64,000 nucleotides of DNA from Parvibaculum sp. (lineage in GTDB: Bacteria; Pseudomonadota; Alphaproteobacteria; Parvibaculales; Parvibaculaceae): NCBI GenBank assembly GCA_002694985.1, contig NZNS01000001.1, forward strand, positions 163,501-227,500, written 5' to 3'. Both the position numbers and the translations under genes were made by a program. Positions 8,679-18,578 of this stretch are shown here, in pieces. Every line of letters starts with the position of its first letter. Within the stretch, counting starts at the first letter, position 1. Under the pieces are notes generated by a model. The model worked only from the letters and a program-made list of their open reading frames with translations, was not told the DNA's origin and ran no database searches.

Positions 8679-10835
8679 ATGGCCGACAAGAAGACGCTCA
8701 AGGACTGGGAAGCCGCAGTCACGAAGCAGACCAAGGGAGCGGGCCCTGACTCTCTCATCTGGCACACGCCGGAAGGGATAGACGTCAAGGCGCTCTATAC
8801 TGCCGAGGATCTCGAGCGCATTTCGGCGGAGGGGTATGACGCGAACACCCTGCCGGGTTTCGCGCCCTATACGCGCGGTCCGCAAGCGACCATGTATGCG
8901 GGCCGGCCGTGGACGATCCGTCAATATGCCGGCTTTTCCACTGCGGAGGAATCGAACGCCTTTTATCGGCGCAATCTCGCCGCCGGCCAGAAAGGTCTTT
9001 CCGTCGCCTTCGATCTCGCGACGCATCGCGGCTATGACAGCGATCATCCTCGCGTGGTTGGCGATGTCGGCAAGGCGGGCGTCGCGATCGACAGTGTCGA
9101 GGACATGAAGATCCTCTTCGACCAGATTCCGCTCGACGAAATGTCCGTCTCGATGACGATGAACGGCGCGGTGATACCGATCCTTGCGAACTACATCGTT
9201 GCGGCGGAAGAACAGGGCGTGAAGCCCGAGCAGCTTTCGGGGACCATCCAGAACGACATTCTGAAGGAGTTCATGGTCCGCAACACCTATATCTATCCGC
9301 CGGAACCGTCGATGCGGATCATTTCGGACATTATCGGGTTTTGTTCGAAGCATATGCCGCGCTTCAACACGATCTCGATCTCCGGCTATCACATGCAGGA
9401 AGCGGGCGCGACCCAGGTTCAGGAGCTGGCCTTCACGCTGGCCGATGGTCGCGAATATGTGCGTGCCGCACTGGCCGCAGGTCTTGATGTCGATGAATTT
9501 GCGCCGCGCCTCTCATTCTTTTTTGCCATCGGCATGAATTTTTTCATGGAGATCGCAAAGCTCCGCGCCGCGCGCCTTCTGTGGGCGCAGATCATGTCGG
9601 AGTTCAAGCCGAAGGACCCGAAGTCGTCCATGCTGCGTACCCATTGCCAGACGTCGGGCGTTTCGCTTACCGAACAGGATCCTTACAATAACGTCATCCG
9701 TACCACCATCGAGGCAATGGCGGCAGTGCTGGGTGGCACTCAGTCGCTTCACACCAATGCGCTTGACGAGGCCATTGCCTTGCCGACGGATTTCTCCGCG
9801 CGTATCGCGCGCAACACGCAGCTCGTTATCCAGCACGAGACAGGCATTACCAATGTCATCGACCCGCTCGGCGGCTCCTACTACATGGAGACGCTGACGC
9901 ATTCTCTGGTGAAGGAAGCGTGGAAGCTGATCGAGGAAGTCGAGGAGCTGGGCGGTATGACAAAGGCCGTCGAGAGCGGTATGCCGAAACTCAAGATCGA
10001 GGAAGCCGCCGCGCGGCGGCAGGCGAAGGTCGACCGTGGCGAAGAAGTGATTGTCGGCGTGAACAAGTACCGTCCGGCACATCCCGATCCGATCGATATT
10101 CTCGACATCGACAATGCGAAGGTGCTCGCCTCGCAGGTTGAGCGTCTGAAGAATGTTCGTGCCTCGCGTGACGAGGAAAAATGCCGCAAGGCGCTCGAAG
10201 CGCTCACCGAGGGCGCGCGTGGCAAAGGCAATCTGCTCGAGCTCGCGATCGCCGCGGCGCGTGCGCGTGCCACTGTGGGCGAGATTTCGGATGCGATGGA
10301 GGAGGTTTTTGGCCGCCACCGCGCGGAGATCAAGTCGATCTCCGGCGTCTATGGTCAAGCCTATGAAGGTGATGAGGGCTTCATGCAGATTTCGAAGGAA
10401 ATCGAGGCATTCGCGGAAGCCGAAGGCCGCCGTCCGCGTATCCTCGTCGTGAAGATGGGGCAGGATGGCCATGATCGCGGTGCGAAGGTGATTGCCACGG
10501 CCTTTGCCGATCTCGGCTTCGACGTGGATGTCGGCCCGCTGTTCCAGACGCCCGAAGAGGCCGCGCGCGATGCCATCGAGAACGACGTTCATGTCATCGG
10601 CATTTCCAGCCTTGCTGCAGGCCACAAAACGCTCGTTCCCGCCCTCGCCAAGGCGCTGAAGGATGAGGGCGCCGACGACATCCTCATCATTTGCGGTGGT
10701 GTGATTCCGCAGCAGGATTATGAATTCCTGAAGAAGGCGGGTGCATCCGCTATTTTCGGTCCGGGTACGAATATTCCGTCTGCGGCGAGTGAAATTCTGG
10801 CGCTGATCCGTGAAAAAAGGCGTCAGGCGGCCTGA
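8679..10835 (+). CDS. scpA: Methylmalonyl-CoA mutase
   Basis: 718 residues, a single-chain enzyme carrying both the catalytic TIM barrel and the C-terminal cobalamin domain. The barrel shows [38 protein letters not shown] and [10 protein letters not shown]. The B12 domain begins near residue 585 with [11 protein letters not shown], in which H598 is the lower axial cobalt ligand. It interconverts R-methylmalonyl-CoA and succinyl-CoA, in propionyl-CoA catabolism. The chaperone MeaB lies 576 bases downstream, and cobaltochelatase genes for making the cofactor are 6 kb away. Epimerase and propionyl-CoA carboxylase are not in the window. Confidence 0.97.
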   Translation: MADKKTLKDWEAAVTKQTKGAGPDSLIWHTPEGIDVKALYTAEDLERISAEGYDANTLPGFAPYTRGPQATMYAGRPWTIRQYAGFSTAEESNAFYRRNLAAGQKGLSVAFDLATHRGYDSDHPRVVGDVGKAGVAIDSVEDMKILFDQIPLDEMSVSMTMNGAVIPILANYIVAAEEQGVKPEQLSGTIQNDILKEFMVRNTYIYPPEPSMRIISDIIGFCSKHMPRFNTISISGYHMQEAGATQVQELAFTLADGREYVRAALAAGLDVDEFAPRLSFFFAIGMNFFMEIAKLRAARLLWAQIMSEFKPKDPKSSMLRTHCQTSGVSLTEQDPYNNVIRTTIEAMAAVLGGTQSLHTNALDEAIALPTDFSARIARNTQLVIQHETGITNVIDPLGGSYYMETLTHSLVKEAWKLIEEVEELGGMTKAVESGMPKLKIEEAAARRQAKVDRGEEVIVGVNKYRPAHPDPIDILDIDNAKVLASQVERLKNVRASRDEEKCRKALEALTEGARGKGNLLELAIAAARARATVGEISDAMEEVFGRHRAEIKSISGVYGQAYEGDEGFMQISKEIEAFAEAEGRRPRILVVKMGQDGHDRGAKVIATAFADLGFDVDVGPLFQTPEEAARDAIENDVHVIGISSLAAGHKTLVPALAKALKDEGADDILIICGGVIPQQDYEFLKKAGASAIFGPGTNIPSAASEILALIREKRRQAA

Positions 10836-10869
10836 CGGCAGCGAACCTTGCGACGTGTTGAAATGTCTG

Positions 10870-10894
10870 TTTGACGCATATGACATGCGTCAAA
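10870..10894. other. Ten-base inverted repeat after the mutase, in a structured spacer
   Basis: TTTGACGCAT and ATGCGTCAAA flank a five-base centre, 35 bases after the mutase stop. There is no T run on either strand, so it is more like an operator or processing site than a classical terminator. The remaining spacer to 11117 also holds a hairpin CCGGT/ACCGG near 10959-10974 and the perfect 12-base palindrome GGCACGCGTGCC (10983-10994). No gene is seen in 10836-11117. Confidence 0.55.
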
Positions 10895-11117
10895 AGCGCA
10901 CTGTTGCCTGTTCCAGCTTGCCGCGGGTTGGTTGCCGGACTATCTCCCGCAACAACTTCCGGTCGTAGAACCGGACAGGCAGGGCACGCGTGCCGCTCAA
11001 CGATCTCCGAGCCGCCGCCAATGGGCCCCGCCAGGCGAGACGTGCCCTTCCGGTAAAGGAAACCCGGGAAAACACGGCTGCCGCACAGATTCACAGCGAG
11101 AGATCCGCGGAGGTGCC

Positions 11118-11333
11118 ATGAGCGCCAAAGACGGTTTTGCGCGCTCGAAGCAGCGCCGTGACGAGAATGCTGCCGGTGTCCAGGCGGATGACAGGCAGGA
11201 ACAATATTACGACATGCTGGCAGCCCGGCTTGAAGGACTGCTGAATGAAATAGAAAAATCGGGTTTGCCGTCAGAGGATGATCTGGTGAAGCGGCTCCGC
11301 GCGCTTCAAAGGGAAGTCAGCGATCGGAGCTAG
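11118..11333 (+). CDS. Small protein of unknown function upstream of meaB
   Basis: 71 residues from ATG 11118, which follows GCGGAGGTGCC, a good ribosome binding site; the longer open frame from 10932 lacks one. The protein is highly charged and predicted helical, with no signal peptide or membrane segment: basic N-terminus, then [20 protein letters not shown] and a second helix with [14 protein letters not shown]. It sits 77 bases before meaB on the same strand, so a role alongside the mutase chaperone is possible but unproved. I do not recognise the family. Confidence 0.6.
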   Translation: MSAKDGFARSKQRRDENAAGVQADDRQEQYYDMLAARLEGLLNEIEKSGLPSEDDLVKRLRALQREVSDRS

Positions 11334-11410
11334 AGCGGTTGCGTCTTCGTTTCATGGCGAGGTGGGCAGGACTGGACGAAACCGGTCGCGGCAAGTATGC
11401 AACTGAGACC

Positions 11411-12451
11411 ATGAGCGGGACAGATAAAAAACAGGCGGAGCGCCAGTCCTATAACCGGGCCTCGCCCGATCCGGCGAAACTTGCCGAGGGAATCCGGGCA
11501 GGGAACCGCACGGCGCTCGCCCGGGCGATCACGCTTGTCGAGTCCTCGCGGGCAGACCATCAGGACATTGCCCAGAAGCTGCTTGCGATGCTCTTGCCGG
11601 AGACGGGCAAGGCGGTGCGGCTCGGTCTTTCCGGTGCGCCGGGGGTCGGAAAGTCGACCTTCACGGAGGCCTTCGGCCAGTATCTGACGGGGCAGGGGCA
11701 CAAGGTCGCCGTTCTGGCGATTGACCCTTCCTCGGCGCGAACCGGGGGGTCGATCCTTGGCGACAAGACCCGCATGGAACTTCTCGCGCGGGATCCCAAT
11801 GCCTTCATCCGGCCCTCGCCTTCAGGCGGTACGCTGGGCGGCGTTGCAAGGCGTACGCGGGAGGCCATGCTTCTCACGGAAGCGGCGGGCTATGACGTTG
11901 TCATCGTGGAGACGGTGGGCGTTGGCCAGTCGGAGACCGCCGTCGCAGAAATGGTCGACATGTTCCTTTTGCTGCTTTCGCCCGGTGGTGGCGACGAGCT
12001 GCAGGGGATCAAGCGCGGGATCATGGAGCTTGCGGACCTTATCGTGGTCAACAAGGCGGATGGCGACCTCATTCCCGCTGCCAAGCGCGCTCAGATGGAA
12101 TACAAGACCGCGCTTCATCTGATGAAGCCGAAAAGCGCCGCATGGACACCAAGTGTACTTCTGGCCTCAGCCCTCAAGGGCGAAGGGCTCTCCGATATCT
12201 GGGAGGCTGCCCAACAGCATCACAAGGCCATGGCCGAGGCGGGCGAGCTCCACAGGCTCAGGGCAGCCCAGGCGCAGGCATGGATGTGGACAGAGATCAG
12301 GGAAGGGCTTTTCTCCGCACTCAAGACGGACAAAAAGGCCGCGAAACTGCTCCCCGAGCTCGAAGCGGACGTAGCGGAAGGAAGGGCTACGCCCACCGCG
12401 GCCGCAAAACGTCTGCTCGGCCTTGTTCTGGGTGACAGGCGGGAAGGGTAA
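11411..12451 (+). CDS. meaB: MeaB/ArgK-type G-protein chaperone of methylmalonyl-CoA mutase
   Basis: 346 residues from ATG 11411 (in-frame ATGs at 11339 and 11354 are less likely because the preceding residues are not typical). The G3E P-loop GTPase signatures are present: Walker [10 protein letters not shown] (75-83), [30 protein letters not shown] as switch region, and NKAD for guanine recognition. MeaB gates cobalamin loading into the mutase and protects it from inactivation during turnover. Position downstream of the mutase supports this over the old name ArgK (arginine transport kinase). The C-terminal helices for dimerisation are present. Confidence 0.95.
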   Translation: MSGTDKKQAERQSYNRASPDPAKLAEGIRAGNRTALARAITLVESSRADHQDIAQKLLAMLLPETGKAVRLGLSGAPGVGKSTFTEAFGQYLTGQGHKVAVLAIDPSSARTGGSILGDKTRMELLARDPNAFIRPSPSGGTLGGVARRTREAMLLTEAAGYDVVIVETVGVGQSETAVAEMVDMFLLLLSPGGGDELQGIKRGIMELADLIVVNKADGDLIPAAKRAQMEYKTALHLMKPKSAAWTPSVLLASALKGEGLSDIWEAAQQHHKAMAEAGELHRLRAAQAQAWMWTEIREGLFSALKTDKKAAKLLPELEADVAEGRATPTAAAKRLLGLVLGDRREG

Positions 12452-12467
12452 AGCCCCGTTTCCGGCC

Positions 12468-12496
12468 TTGACGTGCCTCTCCCGGCCTTTTATACG
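12468..12496 (+). promoter_or_regulatory. Strong candidate sigma-70 promoter for rpmB
   Basis: TTGACG (12468-12473), exactly 17 bases, then TATACG (12491-12496). It lies between meaB and rpmB and would give a leader of about 70 bases. Confidence 0.65.
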
Positions 12497-12573
12497 TGCG
12501 CGCCTGTCCAAGATGTTTTTACGGGCCGCGCGGCCATTCGCGGCGGCCCAGCCGATACTGCAAAGGAAGCCCT

Positions 12574-12867
12574 ATGTCCCGCCGTTGCGAACTCTCCGGC
12601 AAGGCCGTGATGACCGGCAATAATGTAAGCCACGCGAACCGCAAGACGCGCCGCCGCTTTCTGCCGAATCTCTGCCAGGTGACGCTTATCAGCGATGCTC
12701 TCGGTCGTCAGATCAGCCTGCGCGTATCGGCCCATGCGCTGCGCTCGGTTGAGCATAATGGCGGTCTCGACTTCTTTCTTCTGAAAGCTTCGGATGCGCA
12801 GCTCTCCTCGCGGGTGCTGAAGCTGAAGCGTCAGATCGAAAAGGCGAAGATCGCAGTCGCTGCTTGA
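12574..12867 (+). CDS. rpmB: 50S ribosomal protein L28
   Basis: 97 residues from ATG 12574, preceded by AAGGAAG. The start [10 protein letters not shown], the [18 protein letters not shown] stretch and the basic C-terminus are the bacterial L28 pattern; L28 binds 23S rRNA in the large subunit. The longer open frame from 12496 lacks conservation and would begin inside the promoter. It has its own promoter and terminator. Confidence 0.97.
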   Translation: MSRRCELSGKAVMTGNNVSHANRKTRRRFLPNLCQVTLISDALGRQISLRVSAHALRSVEHNGGLDFFLLKASDAQLSSRVLKLKRQIEKAKIAVAA

Positions 12868-12890
12868 CGGCGCTGAAAGAATTCTGAAAT

Positions 12891-12922
12891 CGGGCGGTCC
12901 ATTGGGCCGCCCGTTTCGTTTT
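12891..12922 (+). terminator. Rho-independent terminator of rpmB
   Basis: CGGGCGGTCC, a four-base loop and GGCCGCCCG form a stem with one bulged base, followed by TTTCGTTTT. It is 23 bases after the rpmB stop. Confidence 0.8.
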
Positions 12923-13042
12923 GGGCCCGGTTTGTGCCGTTTACCCAGATTTCTGAAATATCGGTTGAGGTGTTCCGGGGCCTTTCAGGCTTGGCGTGGC
13001 GCGGCTAGACTCGCGACCTTCTTGTATTCGGGGGCGTAAATC

Positions 13043-13723
13043 ATGTTGGACAGGGGGGTGGATCGCGTGCCGGTGAGCCGGCCGAGAGCGGTGTCGCTGT
13101 TTGTGGCCACCATCGTCCGCCTTATCCTGCCTGTCCTGGCATTGTGTGGAGCTCTGCTCCTCTGCTTTTACCTGCGTGACGTGCCGGTTCGCCAGCTTGA
13201 CCGTCTCGGCGAGATCGACCCGCGGCTCGATCCGTCAAGCTGGCTCAACTGGGGCCTCCTTGTCCTTCCGCTGGTATTCTTCATCCTCAACCTTTCGAGC
13301 CGCCGTTACGGCGCGGCGCTGACGCTGACAGCATCTCTGCTCGCCTGGCTATTGCTCGCCAGCGGAATCTTCTGGTCGATCAGGGAAGGTTTCATTGCCG
13401 ACTTTGAGCAGGACATCGCGCCCTATGCGCTTGCGGCGTCCTTTGTGGGGGCGATGGCGGTCGGCCAGCTTGTGAATATTCTCCTTTTCGACCGACTTCG
13501 TGGCATTCCCTGGTGGAAGGCACCGTTCCTTGCCGCGTTTGTCGGCGGCGCCGCTTTCGCGATCATCTTCAACACGCGTCCGGCGATGGTGTGGGATGAC
13601 GAACTTGGCGGGCGCCTCGCGGTCGAGATGGCGATCCATTTTACCTGGGCGCTGGCGCAGCTTCTTCCGACGTTGATGCTTCGCCGGAAGATCCGTCCGC
13701 TGCCGGGATTCGGGGGCGCGTAG
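13043..13723 (+). CDS. Polytopic membrane protein, possibly VUT/YhhQ-like
   Basis: 226 residues with about six hydrophobic segments (near residues 18-42, 68-84, 90-112, 125-148, 160-178 and 195-215). The stretch NILLFDRLRGIPWWKAPFLA resembles the VUT (YhhQ) family of queuosine-precursor transporters, but the match is partial and I cannot run a search. It is preceded by a terminator and is alone on its strand. The last 83 bases overlap the convergent phytase-like gene, which is unusual. Function should be treated as unknown. Confidence 0.7.
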   Translation: MLDRGVDRVPVSRPRAVSLFVATIVRLILPVLALCGALLLCFYLRDVPVRQLDRLGEIDPRLDPSSWLNWGLLVLPLVFFILNLSSRRYGAALTLTASLLAWLLLASGIFWSIREGFIADFEQDIAPYALAASFVGAMAVGQLVNILLFDRLRGIPWWKAPFLAAFVGGAAFAIIFNTRPAMVWDDELGGRLAVEMAIHFTWALAQLLPTLMLRRKIRPLPGFGGA

Positions 13724-14798
13724 GTGCTTCTTGGGCGGGCTCAGGCTCTTCACTCAAATCGAGCTTGAACATCAGCAGCAGCGTTCTTTGCAACGGATTG
13801 AAGTTGTTGTCCGAGAGCATATAGACATAGAGATTCCCCTTCCCGTCTTCGCGGACGGCGAGCCCTTCCATATTGTCGATTGAGTAGTGCTGTCCGACAT
13901 CGACGAGTATTTCGCCGTCGATCACCGCGCCGGGCTTCAATGTATCGCTACTGATCAGGCGCATCTGCATGCCGACGCCTCCGTACGGCGAAAAGCGGCG
14001 TTCCAGCAATAACAGATCGCCGTTTGGCAGCCTTGCCATGTCCGTCGGGCTGTATGGCTCGCGCGCCTTCACGCGGAACCAGGCGATGTCGTGCCCGTCG
14101 GCGATGAAGCCCTTGATGTGGCCAAGCGGGTCGAGCGTGTCTTCGGTGATCGCAAGTATGCGCTTGTCCTTCTCCGGCGAGGAGCTCGGCAGCAGTTCAA
14201 GCGACTCGATCCCACCATTATTGTTCAGCCGTCCGAAATGGCGTTGCGTCAGAAGCTGTTCCGGTTTGGCTTCCGCGCCATAGGCTTCGAGATCATAGCG
14301 CCAGATCCGGTGGGCGCGCTCGAAGCTGACATAGGCCTTGCCCATCAGGCCGTCCGTGGCGCCGGGGGCAATGACGAGGCTCTCCGCATCGCCGAGCTGC
14401 TTGCCGGAGACGGGTTTGCCGTCGAGGCCGAGCATTGGCGCAATCTTCGCTTCCGCCATACCGGAAAGACGGCCACGCTCGTCATAGAGCAGGATTGCAG
14501 TCAGCCAGTTGCCTTTGTCGGAGACGGAAAGCATGGCCGCGCCGTCGGCACTCACCGCCAGTCCCGACCAGCCGCCGAAATCGTCATTTGAAGAGCTGAT
14601 TTCGATCCCGCCTGCCCATGAGAGCTTGCCGGTTTTCATTTCGCTGCGGTCTTCGGGATTCCAGAGTAGCGCGGATGTCGAGACTTCGATGTTCTCGCTT
14701 GCTGCCTTGGCGGATGGTGCCGTCAGCGGGAGTGCTGCAAATGCGGTACAGGCCGCGAGTACGCATATCGAACGGTAGCGGATAGCCAATTCAGTCAC
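13641..14798 (-). CDS. Secreted esterase-like/phytase-like domain protein
   Basis: 385 residues with a Sec signal peptide (cleavage after about residue 32, at SAKAAS). The mature part has repeated beta-strand motifs, GGWSGLAVSADGAAMLSVSDKG, GDAESLVIAPG and NMEGLAVREDGKGNLYVYMLSD, typical of the beta-propeller 'esterase-like activity of phytase' family. It is expected in the periplasm. The substrate is unknown. The C-terminal 45 residues are acidic, proline/alanine rich and lie antisense to the end of the neighbouring membrane protein, so they may be a recent extension. Confidence 0.75.
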   Translation of the reverse strand: MTELAIRYRSICVLAACTAFAALPLTAPSAKAASENIEVSTSALLWNPEDRSEMKTGKLSWAGGIEISSSNDDFGGWSGLAVSADGAAMLSVSDKGNWLTAILLYDERGRLSGMAEAKIAPMLGLDGKPVSGKQLGDAESLVIAPGATDGLMGKAYVSFERAHRIWRYDLEAYGAEAKPEQLLTQRHFGRLNNNGGIESLELLPSSSPEKDKRILAITEDTLDPLGHIKGFIADGHDIAWFRVKAREPYSPTDMARLPNGDLLLLERRFSPYGGVGMQMRLISSDTLKPGAVIDGEILVDVGQHYSIDNMEGLAVREDGKGNLYVYMLSDNNFNPLQRTLLLMFKLDLSEEPEPAQEAPTRPRIPAADGSSGEASTSEEAAPAPR

Positions 14799-14892
14799 CC
14801 CTTTGAACCGGCGCGTTCCCGCTCTTCACTGGCGGATGGTGCCGGTGCGGGCATCATATCGGCGTGTGGCTTGCTTACAAGGGTGGGGCGTT

Positions 14893-16320
14893 TTACGGCA
14901 GGGGCTGATCGTCGGCGGCCCAGGGTGAGCGGTCGAGACCCAGCCTCGTCCGTCTGAGCCAGCGCGAGATCATCATCGCGGAAACTGCGGCAAGCCCCGT
15001 CGCGAGGCCAAGCCAGATGCCGACACCGGCAAGCTCCATCGGGAAGGCGAGGAAGATGCCTGCGCTCAGGCCGATGATCCAGTATCCGATGCCGGCATAG
15101 ATCATCGGCACACGTGTATCCTGCATGCCGCGCAACATGCCCGCCGCGATTGCCTGTGCGCCATCGAAGACCTGGAAGAGAGCGGCGATGGCAAGGAAGG
15201 AGACGGCGAGGTCAATCACTTCGGCGTTTCCCGGCAGGTCGCGGTCGAGAAATACGCCGATCAGCGTGTGCGGGAAAAGGATCATCAGAACCGCCATCAG
15301 CGCCATGAAGGCGGTCCCCATCGTGAAGGGCGTCCATCCCGCTCGCGTGATGGCGGCCCTGTCATTCGCGCCGCGCGCACGGCCGACGCGAACGGTTACG
15401 GCCTGCGAGAAGCCGAGCGGTATCATGAAGGAGATCGCCGCAATCTGCAGGGCGATGGAATGGGCAGCCAGCGCCTGCGCCCCGAAAAGGCCCATGAGCA
15501 GTACGGCTGCGTTGAAGACCAGAACCTCGAAGGCGAGCGTCATGCCAATAGGCAGACCGAGCCGCCAGAGTTCGCGGAAACGCGCCCAATCCGGGCGCCA
15601 GAAGCGGCCGAAAACATAATAGCGGCGGAAACGCCGGTCGATCATGATGACGAGGGCAAGCGTTCCGAACATGAAAATGGAGGTGAGCACACTGCCGATA
15701 CCGGCGCCCTGGAGGCCGAGTGCGGGAAAACCCAGATGACCGAACATCAGGCACCAGTTTGCGAAGGCGTTGAAGGGAATGGCGATTGCGCCGATTGCGA
15801 GGGCCCAGCGAGGCCGCTCCAATGCGGAAATGAAGATACGCAGCACGACATAGAGAAACGACGGCAGTAGCGCCCATTGCAAGGCGCGCGTATAGGAAGC
15901 GGCTTGCGCGGCCAGCGCCGGTTCCTGCCCGAGCAGGACCAGAATCTGTTCAGCATTCCAGAGCAGAAGCCAGAACGGAAGGCAAAGGGTCGCGCCTGCC
16001 CAGAAGGCCTGACGGATCGTACGGCGCACGTCGCGCACGGAATGGCGTCGCCGGCCCAACTCGGAGGCGGCCATGGGTGAGGCGGCGGTCACGAGGCCAA
16101 TGCCGAAGATCATCATAGCAAAATAGAGGTTCGAGCCGAGCGCGCCGGAAGCGAGCGCTTCCGGTCCAAGCCAGCCCATCATCACGACATCGGTTGCATT
16201 GATGGCAATCTGCGCGAGGTTCGTCGCGATAAGCGGCCAGGCGAGCGCCAGCGTCGCCGTGACTTCGGCGATCCAGAGCGCTCGTCCGTTTTGAGGCGTC
16301 GCGGCGTGCATTGTCGGCAT
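14893..16320 (-). CDS. MATE family multidrug/cation exporter
   Basis: 475 residues with twelve predicted membrane helices arranged as two similar halves, each opening with the family pattern (ALAWPLIATNLAQIAINATDVVMMGWLG in the first half, in two overlapping motifs). MATE proteins of the NorM type export cationic drugs in exchange for sodium or protons. Start: the AGAGGAAG ribosome binding site abuts the ATG at 16320 too closely, so the second ATG at 16311 may be the real one. The substrate is not predictable. Confidence 0.9.
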   Translation of the reverse strand: MPTMHAATPQNGRALWIAEVTATLALAWPLIATNLAQIAINATDVVMMGWLGPEALASGALGSNLYFAMMIFGIGLVTAASPMAASELGRRRHSVRDVRRTIRQAFWAGATLCLPFWLLLWNAEQILVLLGQEPALAAQAASYTRALQWALLPSFLYVVLRIFISALERPRWALAIGAIAIPFNAFANWCLMFGHLGFPALGLQGAGIGSVLTSIFMFGTLALVIMIDRRFRRYYVFGRFWRPDWARFRELWRLGLPIGMTLAFEVLVFNAAVLLMGLFGAQALAAHSIALQIAAISFMIPLGFSQAVTVRVGRARGANDRAAITRAGWTPFTMGTAFMALMAVLMILFPHTLIGVFLDRDLPGNAEVIDLAVSFLAIAALFQVFDGAQAIAAGMLRGMQDTRVPMIYAGIGYWIIGLSAGIFLAFPMELAGVGIWLGLATGLAAVSAMMISRWLRRTRLGLDRSPWAADDQPLP

Positions 16321-16383
16321 CTTCCTCTAGCGAGAGAAAAGCCGCGCAGAATATTCCCCTCTCGGTGAAGCTCAAGCGTTCTT

Positions 16384-16593
16384 TTACTTATTCCGCAGCC
16401 GATTTCCTTGCCCGCCCCGCCCCGCCCCGCCATCGGCGATTACGGGGAAGGGGAGGTAGGCAAGGAAGACAAGCAATGCCACTGCGATCAGGCCATGCCG
16501 ATCCCAGACCTGCATACCATTCGTGAAGTTGTGTTGCGTTCTGCATTCAGCTCTCTCCGCGCCCTTGGCCGGAACGGGCGGGAGAGCGGCCAT
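16384..16593 (-). CDS. Possible small membrane protein after cobT
   Basis: 69 codons beginning immediately after the cobT stop (TGA then ATG), so it could be translated by reinitiation. A single hydrophobic stretch, LIAVALLVFLAYLPFPVIA, lies at about residues 35-53, and the tail is glycine/arginine rich because of a CCCGC pentamer run at 16411-16431. There is no ribosome binding site and the rest is not protein-like, so it may be chance. The shorter start at 16515 gives 43 residues. Otherwise 16321-16593 holds nothing I recognise. Confidence 0.25.
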   Translation of the reverse strand: MAALPPVPAKGAERAECRTQHNFTNGMQVWDRHGLIAVALLVFLAYLPFPVIADGGAGRGGQGNRLRNK

Positions 16594-18501
16594 TCAGCGG
16601 GCGGCGCCCGCGCCCCGGCGAGGCTCACCCGCGCTCAGCTTCCCGCCACGGCGCTGGCTGCGCTTCTTGCTCGTTTCGTCCTCGAAGAGCTCGGCAAGTT
16701 TCTCCGTCATCGCGCCGCCAAGCTGCTCGGCATCGACGATGGTGACGGCGCGGCGATAATAGCGCGTGACGTCGTGGCCGATGCCGATGGCAATCAGTTC
16801 GACGGGCGAGCGTGTTTCAATTTCTTCGATCACGCTACGAAGATGTTTTTCGAGATAGTTGCCCGCATTAACGGAAAGCGTCGAATCGTCAACCGGTGCA
16901 CCGTCCGAAATTACCATCAGGATGCGGCGTTGCTCGGGGCGGCCGAGCAGACGGTTGTGAGCCCAGATAAGAGCCTCGCCGTCGATGTTTTCCTTCAGCA
17001 GGCCTTCGCGCATCATCAGGCCGAGATTGCGCCGTGCGCGCCGCCAGGGGCTGTCGGCGGCCTTGTAGATGATGTGGCGCAGATCGTTCAGGCGGCCCGG
17101 CTGAGCTGGCTTTCCTTCCGCGAGCCAGCGCTCGCGCGACTGGCCGCCCTTCCAGGCGCGGGTCGTGAAGCCAAGAATTTCGACTTTCACCGAGCAGCGT
17201 TCCAGCGTGCGCGCAAGAATATCGGCACACATGGCAGCGACGGTGATCGGTCGGCCGCGCATCGAACCTGAATTGTCGAGCAGCAGCGTCACCACGGTGT
17301 CGCGGAAGTCCATGTCATGCTCGACCTTGTAGGCGAGCGGCAGGGTGGGATCGACAACGGCACGGGTGAGGCGCGCGGCATCGAGGATGCCTTCTTCGAG
17401 ATCGAATTCCCAGGTGCGGTTTTGCTGTGCGAGCAGGCGGCGCTGCAGCTTGTTTGCGAGCCGGGAGACGACGCCCTGCATCTGCTGCAATTGCTGGTCG
17501 AGATACTGGCGCAGCCGCGACAGCTCCTCGATATCGCAGAGGTCTTCCGCCGAGATCACTTCATCGAACTGCGGCGTGAAAATCTTGTAGGAAGGCTGGC
17601 GGTTGCGGTCGTCGCCCTGCTGGTTCGGACGCCAGGGCTGGTTGCCGTCGCTTGTCTCGTCCGTATCGCCATCCATCGGCGCATCGTCGGCTTCGACCTC
17701 GACCGTCTGCTCCTCGCCTTCCTCACCTTCGCCTTCGGCATATTCAACCTGCTCGGCCGAAGAGCCGTCGGGCTGCTCCGCTTCGCCGGACTGGCTCTGC
17801 TCCGAGCTGTCCTCGCTGTCGCCTTCCTGGTCCTCGGCGTCTTCCGAAGACTGGTCGGGGGCTTCGCCGAGCTCGTCGCCCATATCGAGATCGACGAGAA
17901 TATCGCGTGTCGCGCGCGCGAAGGCGGTCTGGTCTTCCATCACGTCCTGGAGACGCTCAAGGTCGGAACCGGCCTTTTCCTCGATCCATGGGCGCCATTG
18001 TTCGACGAGTTTCTGCGCGGAAGGGGGCGGCGCTTCGCCTGTCAGCTTCTCGCGCACCATCATTGCGATTGCTTCCGAAAGCGGCGCCTCATCGCGTGAC
18101 GTGATGCGGTCGTATCCGCGCGCAGCACAACGCTGTTCAAGTGCGGCGGCGAGGTTCTTTGCCATGCCGGACATCTGTGTCGCGCCGATGGCCTCGCAGC
18201 GCGCCTGCTCGATGGCGTCGAATACGGCGAGCGCATTGCCGCCTTCGGGCTGCAAATTCGCGTTCACCTTTTCGTCGTGATGGGCGAGGCGGAGAGCATA
18301 GGCGTCCGATACGCCGCGAACCTGCGCTACCTCGTCGGGCGGCAGGTTGCGGCTCGGCATGGGAAGGCGCGCCCGCAAGCCGCGAAGGCCGGGGGCTTCC
18401 GTGCCGAATGAGACGTTGAGCTCCGGCTGTTCGGCAATCGTGCGCATCGTCATGCTGAGCGCACGCTTGAAGGGTTCGACCGGGCTTTCCTTTGACTTCA
18501 T
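16594..18501 (-). CDS. cobT: Aerobic cobaltochelatase subunit CobT
   Basis: 635 residues. The N-terminal third is the CobT domain; residues about 215-300 are a long acidic low-complexity run (repeated D/E/S); the C-terminal third is a von Willebrand A domain with the metal-ion site DNSGS (D409-x-S-x-S) and [15 protein letters not shown]. CobT partners CobS in the AAA-type chaperone ring that, with CobN, inserts cobalt into hydrogenobyrinic acid diamide in aerobic B12 synthesis. cobS is directly upstream; cobN is not in the window. The Asp-rich run is normal for the family. Confidence 0.96.
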   Translation of the reverse strand: MKSKESPVEPFKRALSMTMRTIAEQPELNVSFGTEAPGLRGLRARLPMPSRNLPPDEVAQVRGVSDAYALRLAHHDEKVNANLQPEGGNALAVFDAIEQARCEAIGATQMSGMAKNLAAALEQRCAARGYDRITSRDEAPLSEAIAMMVREKLTGEAPPPSAQKLVEQWRPWIEEKAGSDLERLQDVMEDQTAFARATRDILVDLDMGDELGEAPDQSSEDAEDQEGDSEDSSEQSQSGEAEQPDGSSAEQVEYAEGEGEEGEEQTVEVEADDAPMDGDTDETSDGNQPWRPNQQGDDRNRQPSYKIFTPQFDEVISAEDLCDIEELSRLRQYLDQQLQQMQGVVSRLANKLQRRLLAQQNRTWEFDLEEGILDAARLTRAVVDPTLPLAYKVEHDMDFRDTVVTLLLDNSGSMRGRPITVAAMCADILARTLERCSVKVEILGFTTRAWKGGQSRERWLAEGKPAQPGRLNDLRHIIYKAADSPWRRARRNLGLMMREGLLKENIDGEALIWAHNRLLGRPEQRRILMVISDGAPVDDSTLSVNAGNYLEKHLRSVIEEIETRSPVELIAIGIGHDVTRYYRRAVTIVDAEQLGGAMTEKLAELFEDETSKKRSQRRGGKLSAGEPRRGAGAAR

Positions 18502-18578
18502 GGCGTCGTCAGTTCTCTGCTCGCCGGTTCGGAGGCATGGCCCTCCCGCGGCAGACGGGAAGGGTCAATATTTGCGGG

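Noticed and set aside
10836..11117. Possible cobalamin riboswitch before the meaB locus
   Set aside because: GCCAGGCGAGACGTGCCC near 11030 is only loosely like a B12 box and the rest of the conserved core is absent.
16411..16431. CCCGC pentamer run as a CRISPR or regulatory repeat
   Set aside because: Only four short units in a GC-rich genome; no spacers and no cas genes.
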